A stretch of DNA of 53,607 nucleotides from Chara braunii (GCA_003427395.1 BFEA01000943.1:117553-171159); one strand, 5' to 3'. Counted from the first letter of the stretch, positions 1-10,984 are shown. Made by a program: numbers and translations. Notes: a model not told the origin generated them from the letters alone.

Positions 1-34
1 CTCTTATACACATCTAGATGTGTATAAGAGACAG
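1..34. other. Truncated Nextera mate-pair junction adapter (artefact)
   Basis: The first 34 bases are the Tn5 mosaic-end pair used in Nextera mate-pair libraries, CTCTTATACACATCT joined to its reverse complement AGATGTGTATAAGAGACAG. The first four bases of the full 38-mer are missing. It is library sequence left at a contig edge, not alga DNA. The full junction recurs at 17190-17227. Confidence 0.97.
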
Positions 35-41
35 TTATTAA

Positions 42-44
<3 letters not shown>

Positions 45-86
<42 letters not shown>
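45..86. repeat. (CA)21 microsatellite
   Basis: Uninterrupted CA dinucleotides, 21 units, directly after the adapter remnant and a short unique spacer. Confidence 0.97.
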
Positions 87-88
<2 letters not shown>

Positions 89-518
89 GAGGAAGTCCGA
101 CGACGCAGTCTGGCACAGTCATGCTTTTTTTAATAGTGTATAGCGAATATGACAACACACACGCACACGCAGACGTGAAGGTTTTTATCCTGGGCCAAAT
201 GATTGCACGTGTTTCGCTGTGTGCAGGGGTTTCAGCTTGGTACGAATTTGTGTGAGGTTCTTCTGGCCTGCCACTTTTTGTAATGTGGAGCACACTTTAC
301 AGAGAGGAGAGCTTCTGGGATCTGTGTTTCCATCACTTGTGGAGCCAAAGGTTTGCTGGGAGGGCCTTGTCTACAATCGGTCGCTGCGTTCTATGGGTCT
401 TGTAGATTTGAGTTTTTTATATTTCTTTCATGGTATGTGGACGAATTAGGATCATCGAGGTGCAACATTTCTGTCCATCGTTTTGTTATTTCCGGATCGG
501 GTCTGTCGTCTTTATACA

Positions 519-580
519 TAGGTGACAAGCTGCAAAAAAGAACATAATATAGGTGACAAGCTGCAAAAAAGAACATAATA
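519..580. repeat. 31-bp perfect tandem duplication
   Basis: Units 519-549 and 550-580 are identical and contain GGTGACAAGCTGC followed by an A-run and GAACATAAT. The identity indicates a recent duplication. Confidence 0.95.
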
Positions 581-869
581 GCAGAAACAAAATTATGGAC
601 ATAAAGCCTTCAATCTAACTCAAAAAGTTCGTATATTTCGAAATATTTCAGTTTGTGGAAAATCTAACGACCGTTTTCTCCTGAAAATGAACTGAAAGGC
701 ATAGTTACGGACAATAGCAACACGATTATAACAACAATCCAGATACATAACAGATCCAGAGGCAGGAAAAAAGAATTAGGTATGGAAGATTAGAAGAGGA
801 GCGAGAACCAGTAGGACAGACGATGATCATGTCCCGAACGCGACACTTAAAGCACCAGTACTTCCTGAA

Positions 870-1027
870 GTCGTGCTCGCTAACAAGCTAGGGTTTTAGG
901 AAACGTACAGGCCACTACAGAGGAGCACCCAAATTTATCGGGCTATAAAATTTTCCGCTCTATTTTTCTCCATGGCTGATAGCTGGGGTCGTGCTCATTA
1001 ACAAGCCACAGGATATTAGGAAACGTA
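870..1027 (+). repeat. Short dispersed repeat, two direct copies
   Basis: Copies at 870-907 and 988-1027 share GTCGTGCTC, a TAACAAGC block, then TTAGGAAACGTA. A third diverged copy lies inverted at 2523-2560, and a partial one near 19857 (GGTCGTGCTCGTTGACG). The inverted copy adjoins a TTAAACCACC motif, which suggests a fragment of a larger transposon family. Confidence 0.6.
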
Positions 1028-1493
1028 TGGGATCGACTGCCTCTAAAGTCATAGGCCTGGACGACATGCGAATACCACAGGACGAAATAAAACAGTGCTC
1101 CCACGACCCCAAGCCCAAATTGATACCGATATTCCTGGGAGAAAGGAACTCCCTTCAAACTGTCAAGTATGATCGCAGTACCACAGATCGCAGTACCACA
1201 GACCAAACGATACTGTATCATTAGCTCGAAAACCAGACATGCGTGACAACAACTGGACCATGGTTCAAATCCGAGGAGAGCAGAGTCGGTCTGACACAAG
1301 TCGAGAACCGTAAGCTAAAATGCCCCCGAGTATTAAAATGTACCCTTGCAACGGACCATACTCCGTAGTGCAAGGGTCGACCAAAATCTAATTTTCACCC
1401 AGGAAACAGCACCGCCTAGTTGAGACCGGCAGCCATTTCTTTCAAATGCCCCGGAACTTCCTAGAGAAATCGACCCAATGCTTTATCATAAAA

Positions 1494-1840
1494 TTTCATT
1501 GGGGTAACCTCTTCTCCACAACTCACATTTCAAGGTAAAAAGCAGGGGAAACACCATACCCTCACAAGTGGAACAGGTCTTCGCACGATTTAAGGAGGTG
1601 CAAACTACTGCAAATTTCTGTAGACGATCGGAAAAGGATGAAATTAGCCAATCCTTCATCAGAAACTTTCGTTGGGGTGGCCTCTTCTCCACGACTCACA
1701 TTTCAAGGAAAAAAGTTGGGGAAACACTATACCCTCACAAAAGGAAGAAGTCTTCGCACGATGCAAGGAGCTGCAAATTACTGCAAACTTCAAGTCCTCG
1801 CACGATGCAAGGGGGTGCACATTACTTCTCCTGTTGACGA
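1494..1840. repeat. 173-bp tandem duplication
   Basis: Both units begin TTTC(A/G)TTGGGGT at 1494 and 1667. Both continue through CTCACATTTCAAGG, a GGGGAAACAC block and TCTTCGCACGAT. The CGCACGATGCAAGG segment is repeated once more near 1799. Confidence 0.85.
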
Positions 1841-2497
1841 TTGGAAAAGGCTGAAGTATCTTGTATGTTGTGAAGGGTGAGCTTGCTATTCACATCCCCT
1901 TTCTGGCTCTTGATGGTCAGAAAACAAATCACGTCGTTGTCTCCTCCACATACTGAACCCAAGAAATTCCGAGCTGTTACCTTCACTCGTGCTTTCCAAT
2001 GTCAAATTCCTTCCGTAGCACCGACTAAAAGCATCAATCAGCCACTCATATTCCTGACTTGTGATAGAACCACCTCTCTTGAGAATAGCCAACTCAGGGA
2101 ACCCGTCCACTGATCCGAATCCTCGGGAAAAATTACTGTCAGCCTCCAAGCTGGACAGGAAGATGAATTCATAGTACGGTCAAAGAAGTCGAGCCAGGGC
2201 TGAGCTCAACGATTTGCCCGTAGGGATATTAACTGTCTACCGGACAAGAAAGAAACAGCTGAATATCCTCCTTAGGCTCTGTGAAGATCCCCAGAAATGC
2301 AGTGGTTTTCCCTGCAACTGTCCAGAAGCAAACATGAAGGTGTGCGTAACCTTAAAAGCAACATTTTTTTTGTTTAAGAATAGGGGAACACTCGTCCACC
2401 CAAGCTCGGCCCGTTCATTCAACAACCTCGCCCCTTTACCGTGTCCTTAATTCTATGTAACACTTAGTTCAAATGTGAAATATGGTAGGAATAATAT
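1841..2497. other. Intergenic, no gene supported
   Basis: An 87-codon minus-strand frame (1886-2149) reads somewhat protein-like, and similar wording continues with stops up to about 2430. No family is recognisable and there is no intact longer frame. Confidence 0.5.
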
Positions 2498-2518
2498 TAA
2501 ACCACCGGTACTTGGCCC
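2498..2518 (+). repeat. Solo TTAAACCACC-type transposon end
   Basis: TTAAACCACCGGTACTTGGC matches the left end of the foldback element at 2883-3056 (AACCACCAGTACTTGG). It is followed by an inverted copy of the dispersed repeat at 2523-2560. No partner end was found nearby. Confidence 0.5.
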
Positions 2519-2882
2519 AATGTACGTTTCCTAAAATTGTGGTTTGGTAATGGGCACGACTTTAATTCAAGTTATACATTTCGAATGATCTTTCAGCGTA
2601 AACCATGCCCTGAATCTTCGATTGTTCCTCGGTGAGAGAATTCGGAGGAACAAGATGCATAGGGGTTCCCAGCAAATAGCCCAGTGGTAAGAGACAACTT
2701 TACAGCTCCCCCCGACTCCGAAGAATCTACGTCTAACATGTGATGCCCGTCTCCATGAGTTTGTCCATGGTAGGGACCACATCAACAAATTTCCTACCAG
2801 CTTACGCTACGGTGCTTGCCATGCCATTTGCAAAATGAACTGATTTGGTTTAAGCTGAAAGATCATTCCAAATGTATAATTA

Positions 2883-3056
2883 AACCACCAGTACTTGGAC
2901 CATACATCGGCCGCAGGGCCCTCCCTGCGACTCTTGGAGGCTGGCGGCGCACTCTGGGCCGTTAATGCGGTTTAACGTTGGCCCAGAGGCTGCGAAAGTT
3001 GCAGGGCGTTAACGACAACGCCCCATGGCCGATGTATGGGCCAAGTATTGGCAGTT
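2883..3056. mobile_element. GC-rich foldback MITE, 174 bp
   Basis: Terminal inverted repeats of 30 bp (2883-2912 and 3027-3056) match at 26 of 30 positions, including TACTTGG and CCATACATCGGCC. The interior keeps folding: an inner stem CTCTGGGCC / GGCCCAGAG lies near 2952-2988. The element is a GC-rich island in AT-rich DNA. The left end shares AACCACCAGTAC with sites at 18724 and 27713. It has no coding capacity, so any movement would depend on another element. Confidence 0.8.
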
Positions 3057-3450
3057 CAAAGTAAATTATGTTATTTTGTTTTAGCATGGTGAAAACACTG
3101 ACAAGGCCAAACTGAATGTTTTGAATTCAGTTTAGCATGGATGGAAAATAAAAGTGAACTGACATATCATATATGGAAGGGAAATGAACTGAAATGTTAT
3201 GTGTGGAAGGAGAATTAAATTAAAAGATTATCCAAATGATAAAATTAAACTGAAATGATTTATTTATTTCAGCATGAAAAATAGTTCCCTCCTTTACGAA
3301 ACGAAATGTACAGATAATATCTGTCCAGCATGCCATACATCCTGTATATTTTGTACTCCGATGTATAAAAAAAAATTGGGAAAAACGAAATGCACCTGTA
3401 CAAAGCAAGCACTGATAAGAATGGAAGGAATATTAAACTGAAAAGAAATA
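3057..3450. other. AT-rich intergenic, no gene
   Basis: Short degenerate motifs such as GAAATGAACTGAAATG recur. Nothing coding is visible. Confidence 0.6.
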
Positions 3451-4222
3451 TGTTAGGCACCAGCACAAAGCAAACAATGTTTGGACTGAAAGTGCAGCAA
3501 CATCCTTTATTGACATTTTATTTTATATTTGATAAAAACAATGACGTGTGAATGACCCGTGCCGGGTGAACGCCTGAGGCTAAGGGAGGGTAGGCAGACG
3601 ACCTCCGCTGGCAGAAAATGAGAATCATGGAAATGGACAGCGGCCTTATCCACGGAGGGTGCCTAGGGTTTGCCGTGCAATTAGGGTAGCTTGGAGGACA
3701 GTCTGTCACCCTCTCCATGGCTAGACCTTGGTACATGCTGTGACCTGGCTGATAATTGGGTGGGCAGTCAATCCCCTCGTGAGAGGGCAATCAATGTAGT
3801 CCTGTGAAGTATATTGTCTCTGATGTTGTTAGTGGGACGCTGGACCCAATTTCCACCAGGTGGAGCCATCTATAAACTGCGGCTTGCTATTGGAGGATGT
3901 TCGGATCACCTCCAAAAGCAAGTTGCCACAGATGTTGCATATGGTTATGTTCGTATCCGAAAGCAGGTTGCCTCAGATGTTGCATATGGTTATAAAAATA
4001 TATATATATGCAATGCATCAGCAGAAAGCAAACGATGTTTGGCTGTGCCGTTTGGAGATTCTTACTGGAATAAAAAACTTAAAAAGCGCAGGCCCGACTC
4101 TCAACACGTGCTGCTCCCCACGAATACATTGGAGCACGAAGCAAACATTTTTCGGGTTTGTCGTGTTTGGAGAAGCCTACTTTCATGGTCGGAACGCCTC
4201 GGAAGGTACGAAGGGGTGATGA
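3451..4222. repeat. Long repeat A, copy 1
   Basis: Begins TGTTAGGCACCAGCACAAAG and ends GAAGGTACGAAGGGGTGATG. It is colinear with 6444-7283, differing by substitutions and small indels. This copy has a private internal duplication of a GTTGC..GATGTTGCATATGG block near 3930-3985. No frame is conserved between the copies, so the repeat appears noncoding. Confidence 0.85.
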
Positions 4223-4224
4223 TG

Positions 4225-4499
4225 TAGTTTGAACTTCTTGGCAACATGAAAGACTTGGCGACACGAAAGAGGAAGGCCTCGGTTGAAATGGTGTTTGAAG
4301 TTTATTTCGGCTCATATAATTGTGTCGCGTAAGTAGCGACATGTATTCCAGAGCGGAGTAGTTTGAGAGTATAGTTTGAACTTCGTGGCGACACGAAGGA
4401 GGAAGGCCTCGGTTGAAATGATGTTTGAATTATTTCGGGTAACATAATTGTATCGCATAAGTAGCAACCTGTAGTCCAGAGCGGATTAGTTTGAGAATC
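4225..4499. repeat. Tandem duplication, about 140 bp
   Basis: Units of about 4225-4371 and 4372-4499 share TAGTTTGAACTTC, GGCGACACGAA, GAGGAAGGCCTCGGTTGAAA and CCAGAGCGGA-TAGTTTGAGA. The array abuts repeat A copy 1. Confidence 0.85.
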
Positions 4500-4650
4500 C
4501 GTTTATCTCACTAACGAATGCATATGGTTCAAAAAAATATATGTATATAAATATATGATTGTAAATATGTAATGCATCAGCATAAAGCAAACATTATTTG
4601 GTTGTGTCGTTTGAAGATGTGTACAACAAATAATGTTTGGTTGTGAACAT

Positions 4651-5005
4651 GAGAAATAAATAAAATCAAGGGTAAAAAGAAAAAGAAATTGTGGGGAAAT
4701 ACACGTCACAATACAGAAACATGCATGCACATAGATGAATTAGTTCAGCACAACCATCAAACGAATTTGTGTGTGTGTTTGTTAGTGATGCCGCAATAGT
4801 GGTTATGTTGGAGATGTTTATTGAAATAAGAGAAATAAATAAAAACAAGAAAGGGTTAAAAAAAAAGGAAATTGTGAGGAAACACAGGTTACAATACAGA
4901 AACATGCAAGCACAGAAATGAATTAGTTCAGCACAGCCATCAAACGAATTTGTGTGTGTGTCTGTAGTTGATGTTGCAACAGTGGTTATGTTGATGCTGC
5001 AGAGA
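4651..5005. repeat. 179-bp tandem duplication
   Basis: Units start GAGAAATAAATAAAA at 4651 and 4830. Both contain ACAATACAGAAACATGCA, GAATTAGTTCAGCACA and CATCAAACGAATTTGTGTGT. The second unit runs into the foldback element at 4990. Confidence 0.88.
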
Positions 5006-5360
5006 TGATTGGAAAGGTTAATCAAACTCGGAGATAGCTGTTTTTTTGCAAATCTATCGAGGTAGAATGTGTGATCTTCATTGCAAGAGGTAGAGCACTC
5101 GATGGGTTAGGGTGGCCCAAAACTTGACCAACCCTGAGGAAACTCCAAATACTTGCAATTGAGCATCGCGTTAGCACCCAAAGTTTGTATGCTCGATGTT
5201 CAATTGCAAGTATTCGGAGTTTCCTTGAGATTGGTCAAACTTTGGGTCGCCCTAGCCCATCGAGGGCTCTACCTCTTGCAATGAAGATAGAACGTGTGTT
5301 GCGGAAAATCAGCTATATCCGAGTTTGATTGGCCTTTTCAATCATTTCTGCAGCATCAAC
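4990..5360. mobile_element. Long foldback element, about 370 bp
   Basis: The arms 4990-5168 and 5194-5360 are inverted copies of each other, roughly 85% alike by eye, around a 25-nt loop. The outer ends are GTTGATGCTGCAGAGATGAT and its counterpart ending CTGCAGCATCAAC. Long conserved blocks include TTCATTGCAAGAGGTAGAG and ATACTTGCAATTGA. It has no coding capacity. It is best read as a foldback MITE; a transcript would make a long hairpin suited to small-RNA processing. No clear target duplication is visible. Confidence 0.88.
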
Positions 5361-6091
5361 AATCCAACCTATGTGCGTACAAATGTGGGAGTGATTGTGA
5401 TTGTGTGTAACAACAACAGGTATAATTCCATTGTGCAGAAACTGTACTCCATGTCATTTGTACACTCGTTTAAGGGGCAATGATCATTGTTGAAGCATTA
5501 GTATTCCAACCTCTGTGCATAGGGATGTGGGTGTGTTTGTATGTGGGTGTGATTTGTGTGTAAAAATAACAGGTATACGTCATCCGTACAACTATTTTAG
5601 GGGCAATAATTATGACTCACACGGGAGACACGTCCAATATGCAGGTAAAATCTCAACATGCTTATTAGCAGGATTCCACTAACTCATTGATGATTTTTTC
5701 CTGCATATTGTCTTATTGTCGTTGTATTCAAGGGTGGAAGGTGGGAACAAAAAAGTGAGAAGAAGCAAGAGAGGGAGGGAGAAAAGTGAGGAAGGCTTGG
5801 AATAAGGGAGTGGCTAAGAGAGAGAGAGAGATCACTCCATGTCATCCGTACAGCCATTTGAGGAGCAATGATCATGACTCACACGGGAGACACGTCTAGT
5901 ATGCAGGCAAAATCTCAACATGCATGTCAACAGGATTCCGCTAACTCACTAATGATACTTTTTCGACATATTGTCCTATTGTCATTGTATTCAAGGGTGG
6001 AAGGTGGGAACAAAAAAGCGAGAAGAGGCAAGAGAGGGAGGGAAAAAAGTCAGGAAGTCCTCGAGTAAGGGAGTGGGTGGGAGAGAGAGAG
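5361..6091. repeat. 262-bp tandem repeats plus partial copies
   Basis: Full units start GACTCACACGGGAGACACGT at 5614 and 5876. Each holds AATCTCAACATGC, GTATTCAAGGGTGGAAGGTG and a purine-rich GAGAGGGAGGGA block. The leading GTACA..GGGGCAAT segment occurs a third time near 5460. Weaker modules with ACAACAGGTAT extend back to 5361. Confidence 0.85.
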
Positions 6092-6289
6092 AACTGGTTG
6101 GCAGAAGCATTATACATATCAATATGTAGCCTCTTGCATTTGTATCCCAAGAGCGGTCATAGGGTTATAGCTTTGCCGATAACAAACAAGGTGGTAGGAT
6201 TACAGGTGTATAAAAAATATCCAAGTTCAAGGGAAAAAAAAAACCTCCAAGCTTGGGGCAAAGAAGGAATTAGGAGGTAGGGGTTGCGT

Positions 6290-6443
6290 TGTAATTCTTA
6301 GGGCTTCACATTTAGGGTTAGGGTTTATATTTAGGGTATAAAGGTTAAAGGTTAGGGTTTAAAGTTTAGGGTTTAGGTCTTAGGGTTTAAGGGCTTAGGG
6401 TTTAAGGGGTCTAGGTTTAAGGGGTCAGGGTTTAAGGCTTTAG
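6290..6443. repeat. Degenerate telomere-like (TTTAGGG) array 1
   Basis: Repeated TTAGGGTTTA, TTTAAGGG and GGTTTAGG units resemble the plant telomere repeat TTTAGGG but are degenerate. It is interstitial: repeat A copy 2 follows directly and a second array resumes after that. Confidence 0.8.
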
Positions 6444-7283
6444 TGTTAGGCACCAGCACAAAGCAAACAATGTTTGGACTGGAAGTGCAGGAACATCCTT
6501 TATTGATATTTTATTTTAATCTTTCAAAGAGTTTGTCAAAAATAATTACGTGTGAATGATCCTCGCCGGGTGAATGGCTTAGGTTAAGGAAGGGTAGGCA
6601 GACGACCTCCGCTGGCGGGAAATGAGAATCATGGAGTTGGACAATAACCTTATGCATGGAGGGTGCCTAGGGTTTGCCCTGCATAGTTATGACTGTCAAG
6701 GATTAGGGTAGATTGGAGGACAGTCTGTCGCCCTCTGCATGGCTGGACCTTGGTACATGTTGTGACCTGATTGATAATTGGGTGGGCAGTCAATCCCCTC
6801 GTGAGAGGGCAGTCAATCCCCTCATGAGAGGGCAATCAATGTTGCCATGCCAAGTATATAGTCTCCGATGTTGTTAGTGGGACGTTAGACCCGGTTACCA
6901 GCAGGTGATGCTCCCCACCAATAGATTGGAGCCATCTATAAACTGCGGTTTGCTATTGGAGGATGTTTGTACCATCTCCAAAAGAAGGTTGCCACAGATA
7001 CTAAAAGAAAAAAAAAAATAAAAAAAATATGGTTGTAAATATATATATATATATATATGTAATGCATCAGAAAAAACCAAACAATGTTTGGCTATGTCCT
7101 TTGGAGATGCTTACTGGAATATGAGAAAAAAATAATAAAGCGCAGGCCCAGTTCTCAGCACGTGCTGGTCCCCACGAATACATTGGAGCACAAAGCAAAT
7201 AATGTTTGGTTGTGTTGTTTGGAGATGTTTACTTTAAGTTGATGCCATGGTTGGAAAGCCCGGGAAGGTACGAAGGGGTGATG
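6444..7283. repeat. Long repeat A, copy 2
   Basis: Colinear with 3451-4222, sharing TGTTAGGCACCAGCACAAAG at the start and GGTACGAAGGGGTGATGA at the end. It has a private duplication of CAATCCCCTCGTGAGAGGGC near 6790-6835. It sits exactly between two telomere-like arrays, so it may have inserted into a single array. Confidence 0.85.
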
Positions 7284-8330
7284 AGATTTTGAGGGTTTAG
7301 GATTCAGGGTTTAGGGATTAGGGGTTGAGAGGGTTTCAATTTCAGGGCTAAGGTTTAGGGGTTACTGTTTACAATTTAGGTTTTTAGGTTTATTGTTAAA
7401 GGTTAAGGGTTAGGGGGTTACGGTGTATGGTTAGAGCTCGACGTTATGGGTTTGGGTTAGGGCTTTGGGTTAGGCTTATGGCTTAGGATTTAGTAGGATT
7501 TAGGGTTTACCGTTTATGGATCTAAGGTTTAGGGTCGGGGTTAGAGTTACGCCTTTACGTTCGTGATTAGTGGTTATTCTTAAGTGGTTAGGGTTTATGG
7601 TTAAGGGTCTAGGTGGTTATTGGTTAGCTGTTAGAGGCTAGGGTGTAAAAGGTTGACAGTTTTGAGTTTATAATTTTGAGGTTAAGGGTGGGATATGGGT
7701 AGAGGTTGATGGTTGGAAGTGGCATTAATGGTTACAGGTTAAAGGTTAGCGGTTAGCGGTGAGGGGTTAGATGTAAGGGGTTCAGGCATAGGGGTTAGGG
7801 GTAAGGGGTAAGGGATCAGGGGTGAGGGGTTAGACATAAGGGGTTGAGTTCAAGGGTTGAGGAGTTAGGGGTTGGAGGTTAGCGGTTTAACAGTTAGGGT
7901 GTAGGTTATAGAGTTTGGGTCTAGGGTTTATAATTAGAATTTTAGGGGTTAAGGGTAGGGATTTATAATTAGAATTATAGGGGTTAAGGGTAGGGGTTAA
8001 GCAAGGTTTTGGGGTTTAGGTTTTGCCTTGGTACCTACCGATTATGGTTTACGGGGTGAGCGGATAGGGGTTAGGGGTAGAGTGTTAGGGGTAAAGGGTT
8101 TGGGTTTAGGGGTATGGGTCCCTAAGTTTTAGCGTATAGGGACTTACGGTTTGTGGTTTAGGGTGTGAGCGGTTAAGGGCTGCGATAAGGGATTTAGGGC
8201 TCAGGTTTTAGGGGGCTGAGGATGAAGGCTATAGGATTGAAGGATATCGGTTAAGGGGTTACTGAGTAGGATTTAGGGGTTAGCAGTTAGGTGTATGTTT
8301 TATAAGGGGTTTGAAACTTAGGGTTTAAGC
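7284..8330. repeat. Degenerate telomere-like array 2, about 1 kb
   Basis: About 1 kb of G/T/A-rich words such as GGGTTTAGGG, GGTTAGGGGT and AAGGGGTTAG on the plus strand, much diverged from TTTAGGG. It continues the theme of 6290-6443 beyond the repeat A insertion. Confidence 0.78.
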
Positions 8331-9149
8331 TTAATCCATAACAAATTTGCCAACACAAACTGCACGTTGTAATAACGTTGCCCTTTTCTTATTTGTTTTC
8401 GTTTTAAGATCTTTGATTGATCAATTAATTACTCCATTATTCTTAATTGGTGTACTGATTGATTGACTGATGATGGGGAAAATAAATGTTTCCCTTGCTC
8501 CCCTCTCTCTGCTCACTGTATCTTCACCTCGTACCTCCCGTTTTGATACCTCCTTGAGCTCCTTTTCCATCCAGCTCCGCCACCCCCACTGCCTCGCGGA
8601 CCATGATCCCCTCTTACACCCGCCCCCGCACCCTTGTCGCCACCCATACCATTGCACCCCTACTCACTCCTGACCCTCATTCTCACTGCACCACTGAGGT
8701 TCTGCCCTTGGGGACTTTGCAGAGGAAACGAATGGTTTATTTGCTTCAAACTTTTAAGTGGGGGGTGCAAACTGACTCGACTTTTTGAAAGCCTATTTCG
8801 CCTAGTGTAAACATCCTACCGCGCATCTTGACTTGGACCCGTAAAAGGTAAGCTACCCACGGCTACGTCGCTAGGAGGCTTATCACCCCTTACGGAAGGT
8901 CATAAGCCCCTTCCTTACCATTTTAATGGAGGGAGGTCACTGGTTAGTATCCCATTATAAGATTTAGTTGCGCGTCAAGTCCTGTCTTTTTGAATTAAGT
9001 TGAAAAGGCTGCAAGTTTAGATTGTAGGATTATGTCTGCTTAGTGATCATTGAGTATTGATAGGGTTTCTCTATTAATATTGAGACATTATGAGAATGTT
9101 TTATTATTTTATTTATTATTTTAATAGTCTACCTAGGTCCGTTATTTAC
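8331..9149. other. Intergenic, no gene
   Basis: Contains a short C-rich stretch (about 8500-8700) that yields chance proline/histidine-rich frames on one strand. No recognisable coding sequence. Confidence 0.6.
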
Positions 9150-9671
9150 AGCACAGGGTTTGCTTCATTTTCATGTTTTGTAAAAGATAGTCGTGAGGCC
9201 AATGTCTTCATAAGGTCTATAGGTTAGAGACTATGCTGCATTACTTCTAATTTGGGATTGCTGCGCAAACAGGTAGAGCACTCTGGTAGTGGTAATTTGG
9301 GCTCCGTGGTCAATAACTTTCGTGCGTGTGGGAGGTTAGTTATTGGCAGTGAGATAGATGGCTATGGCCCATTGCAAGGGTTGTATGGCTACAGGCCGCG
9401 AATTTAGAGCACAGGGTTTGCTTCATTTCATGTTTTGTAAAAGATAGTCGTGAGCCCAATATCTTCATAAGGTCTATACGAATGCTAGAGACTATGCTGC
9501 ATTACTTCTAATGATCAGGATTGTCGTGCAAACAAGTAGAGCACTCTGGTAGTGGCTATCTGAGCTTAGTGGTCAATAACTTTCGTGCATGTGGGAGGTT
9601 AGTCGTTGGTGGTGAGATAGATGTGGCTATGGCCTATTGCAAGGAACTGCATGGCTATAAGCTGCGAAACT
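9150..9671. repeat. 258-bp tandem duplication
   Basis: Units begin AGCACAGGGTTTGCTTCATT at 9150 and 9408. They share AAAGATAGTCGTGAG, GAGACTATGCTGCATTACTT, GTAGAGCACTCTGGTAGTGG and GGTCAATAACTTTCGTGC. Confidence 0.92.
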
Positions 9672-10540
9672 AAAGTATTTATGAAGTTAGGAGCGAGAGG
9701 ATGAGGAAGGGATGATGATAAACACAACCCTGACCTATAAGAGATTCGACATAAAAGCAAAATAAAAAATTAGGGTTGGTCAAGAGCAAGCAAACCATAG
9801 GAATAAGGGGCTGCAAGATGCAATCAATGTGGAACGCAGCCGAACAAAGGTGCAAATGTGATGGGGTTACCGTTGCTTGCTCTCCGGGTCACCGTCACAT
9901 ATCACAAGGATGAGATTTCGACTAGGGCCGCTGAATGAGAGCGGCAACGTCTAGATCGGGACCTTGAAGCAAAGTTTGAAGCCAGCAACGCGGCCATCTA
10001 GTGCTGGCACAGACTGTAGTAGCGGCTGCGAGACCATCCGCCAACTGTATCAGTGGAGGATGGGTTTGAGGCCAGCTCGCGACGACAGAGGACCTGAGGG
10101 TGTGAGGTAGTGACGAGTAACAAAGTGAGAGAGGACGCACGGATCAGGGTACCATCAGAGGCGAGGGTTTTAGGGAAATCGGAGTTCTTGAGTGACCAAC
10201 TTGCCTTTGACAATCGACGACATTTGCGGTTTCGCATCGCTCGCTATTATTAACCTCATCTCTGTCATGAGGAGGTGGAGGCGAGCGAGCGCATGGGATA
10301 TTAGTAGCGTGAGATAGGGAAGTGTGTACTGGTGGCAGGCATTAGGTCTCGAAGTTAGCCTTATGTGGGAGCTTTACACGATTTAGATGTTGACGTCACC
10401 AGTTGTCAGGCGCGGTCTGTATCCCTCTTGAAAGCTGGAGTAGTGAGGTTGGGGATGAAGGCAGGGAACCGGGTGTACTAGTGGTCGGCATATGTAGGCA
10501 AAGTAAAACATACGAGATATGTTTTTGAGACTTTGAAGGA
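9672..10540. other. Intergenic, no gene supported
   Basis: Two overlapping minus-strand frames of 72-79 codons (9922-10237) match no family and compete with each other, so they are treated as chance frames. Confidence 0.55.
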
Positions 10541-10771
10541 AAGGAGTGTACTCACGTCATCTATTGTGTGCTTGTCATTGATCAGAGAGTTTTCCAGCGC
10601 TTTCCTTGTGTGTTCACTACCATCTCTTTCCTCGCCTACGTTGGGTTGTGCCCCCAAGGAGTGTACTCTATGGTTGACGTCATCTACTTTGCGTTTATCA
10701 TTGAGTAAAAAGTTTTCCACCGCTTTCCCTGAGTGTTCACTACCTTCTCTTTCTTCATATGCGTTGGGTTA
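10541..10771. repeat. 115-bp tandem duplication
   Basis: Units start AAGGAGTGTACTC at 10541 and 10656. They share GACGTCATCTA-type, GTTTTCCA.CGCTTTCC, GTGTTCACTACC and GCGTTGGGTT-type words. A 120-codon plus frame across it is a by-product of the duplication. Confidence 0.85.
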
Positions 10772-10984
10772 TGCCCATCAGCGGTTATGTCAGGAAAAGT
10801 TCCTCAAAGCAAATGTGAAGAAGTGTGTAAGCGTGGTACTGGACTTTAGAGGGAGGGAAAGTTTAGTACAAGCTACTAACGAAAAACGGTATTAGGCGAA
10901 GTTAAACTGCTTGTGAACGTTTTGTGAGATGTACGTGAGAAGCATACATGGGCAGCATTTGATGTCACTTGCCCTTCTAGCCTA

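Larger units (their letters stand above)
87..1493. other. Intergenic, no gene seen
   Basis: Moderately AT-rich DNA with only short chance frames in both strands. It contains a 31-bp tandem duplication (519-580) and two copies of a short dispersed repeat (870-907 and 988-1027). A tRNA-like box B sits at about 1260 but lacks a clean box A. Confidence 0.6.

Noticed and set aside
1215-1290. Possible decayed tRNA-derived SINE head (TTAGCTCG...GGTTCAAATCC)
   Set aside because: Box B fits and the spacing is close to a tRNA, but box A is poor and no body, termini or target duplication could be defined.
1886-2149. 87-codon minus-strand frame with fairly protein-like text
   Set aside because: It is short, has no recognised family, and neighbouring readings are broken by stops.
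5361-6091. Direct repeats considered as a CRISPR-like array
   Set aside because: Units are 262 bp, only two to three copies occur, and there are no short spacers. The genome is eukaryotic.
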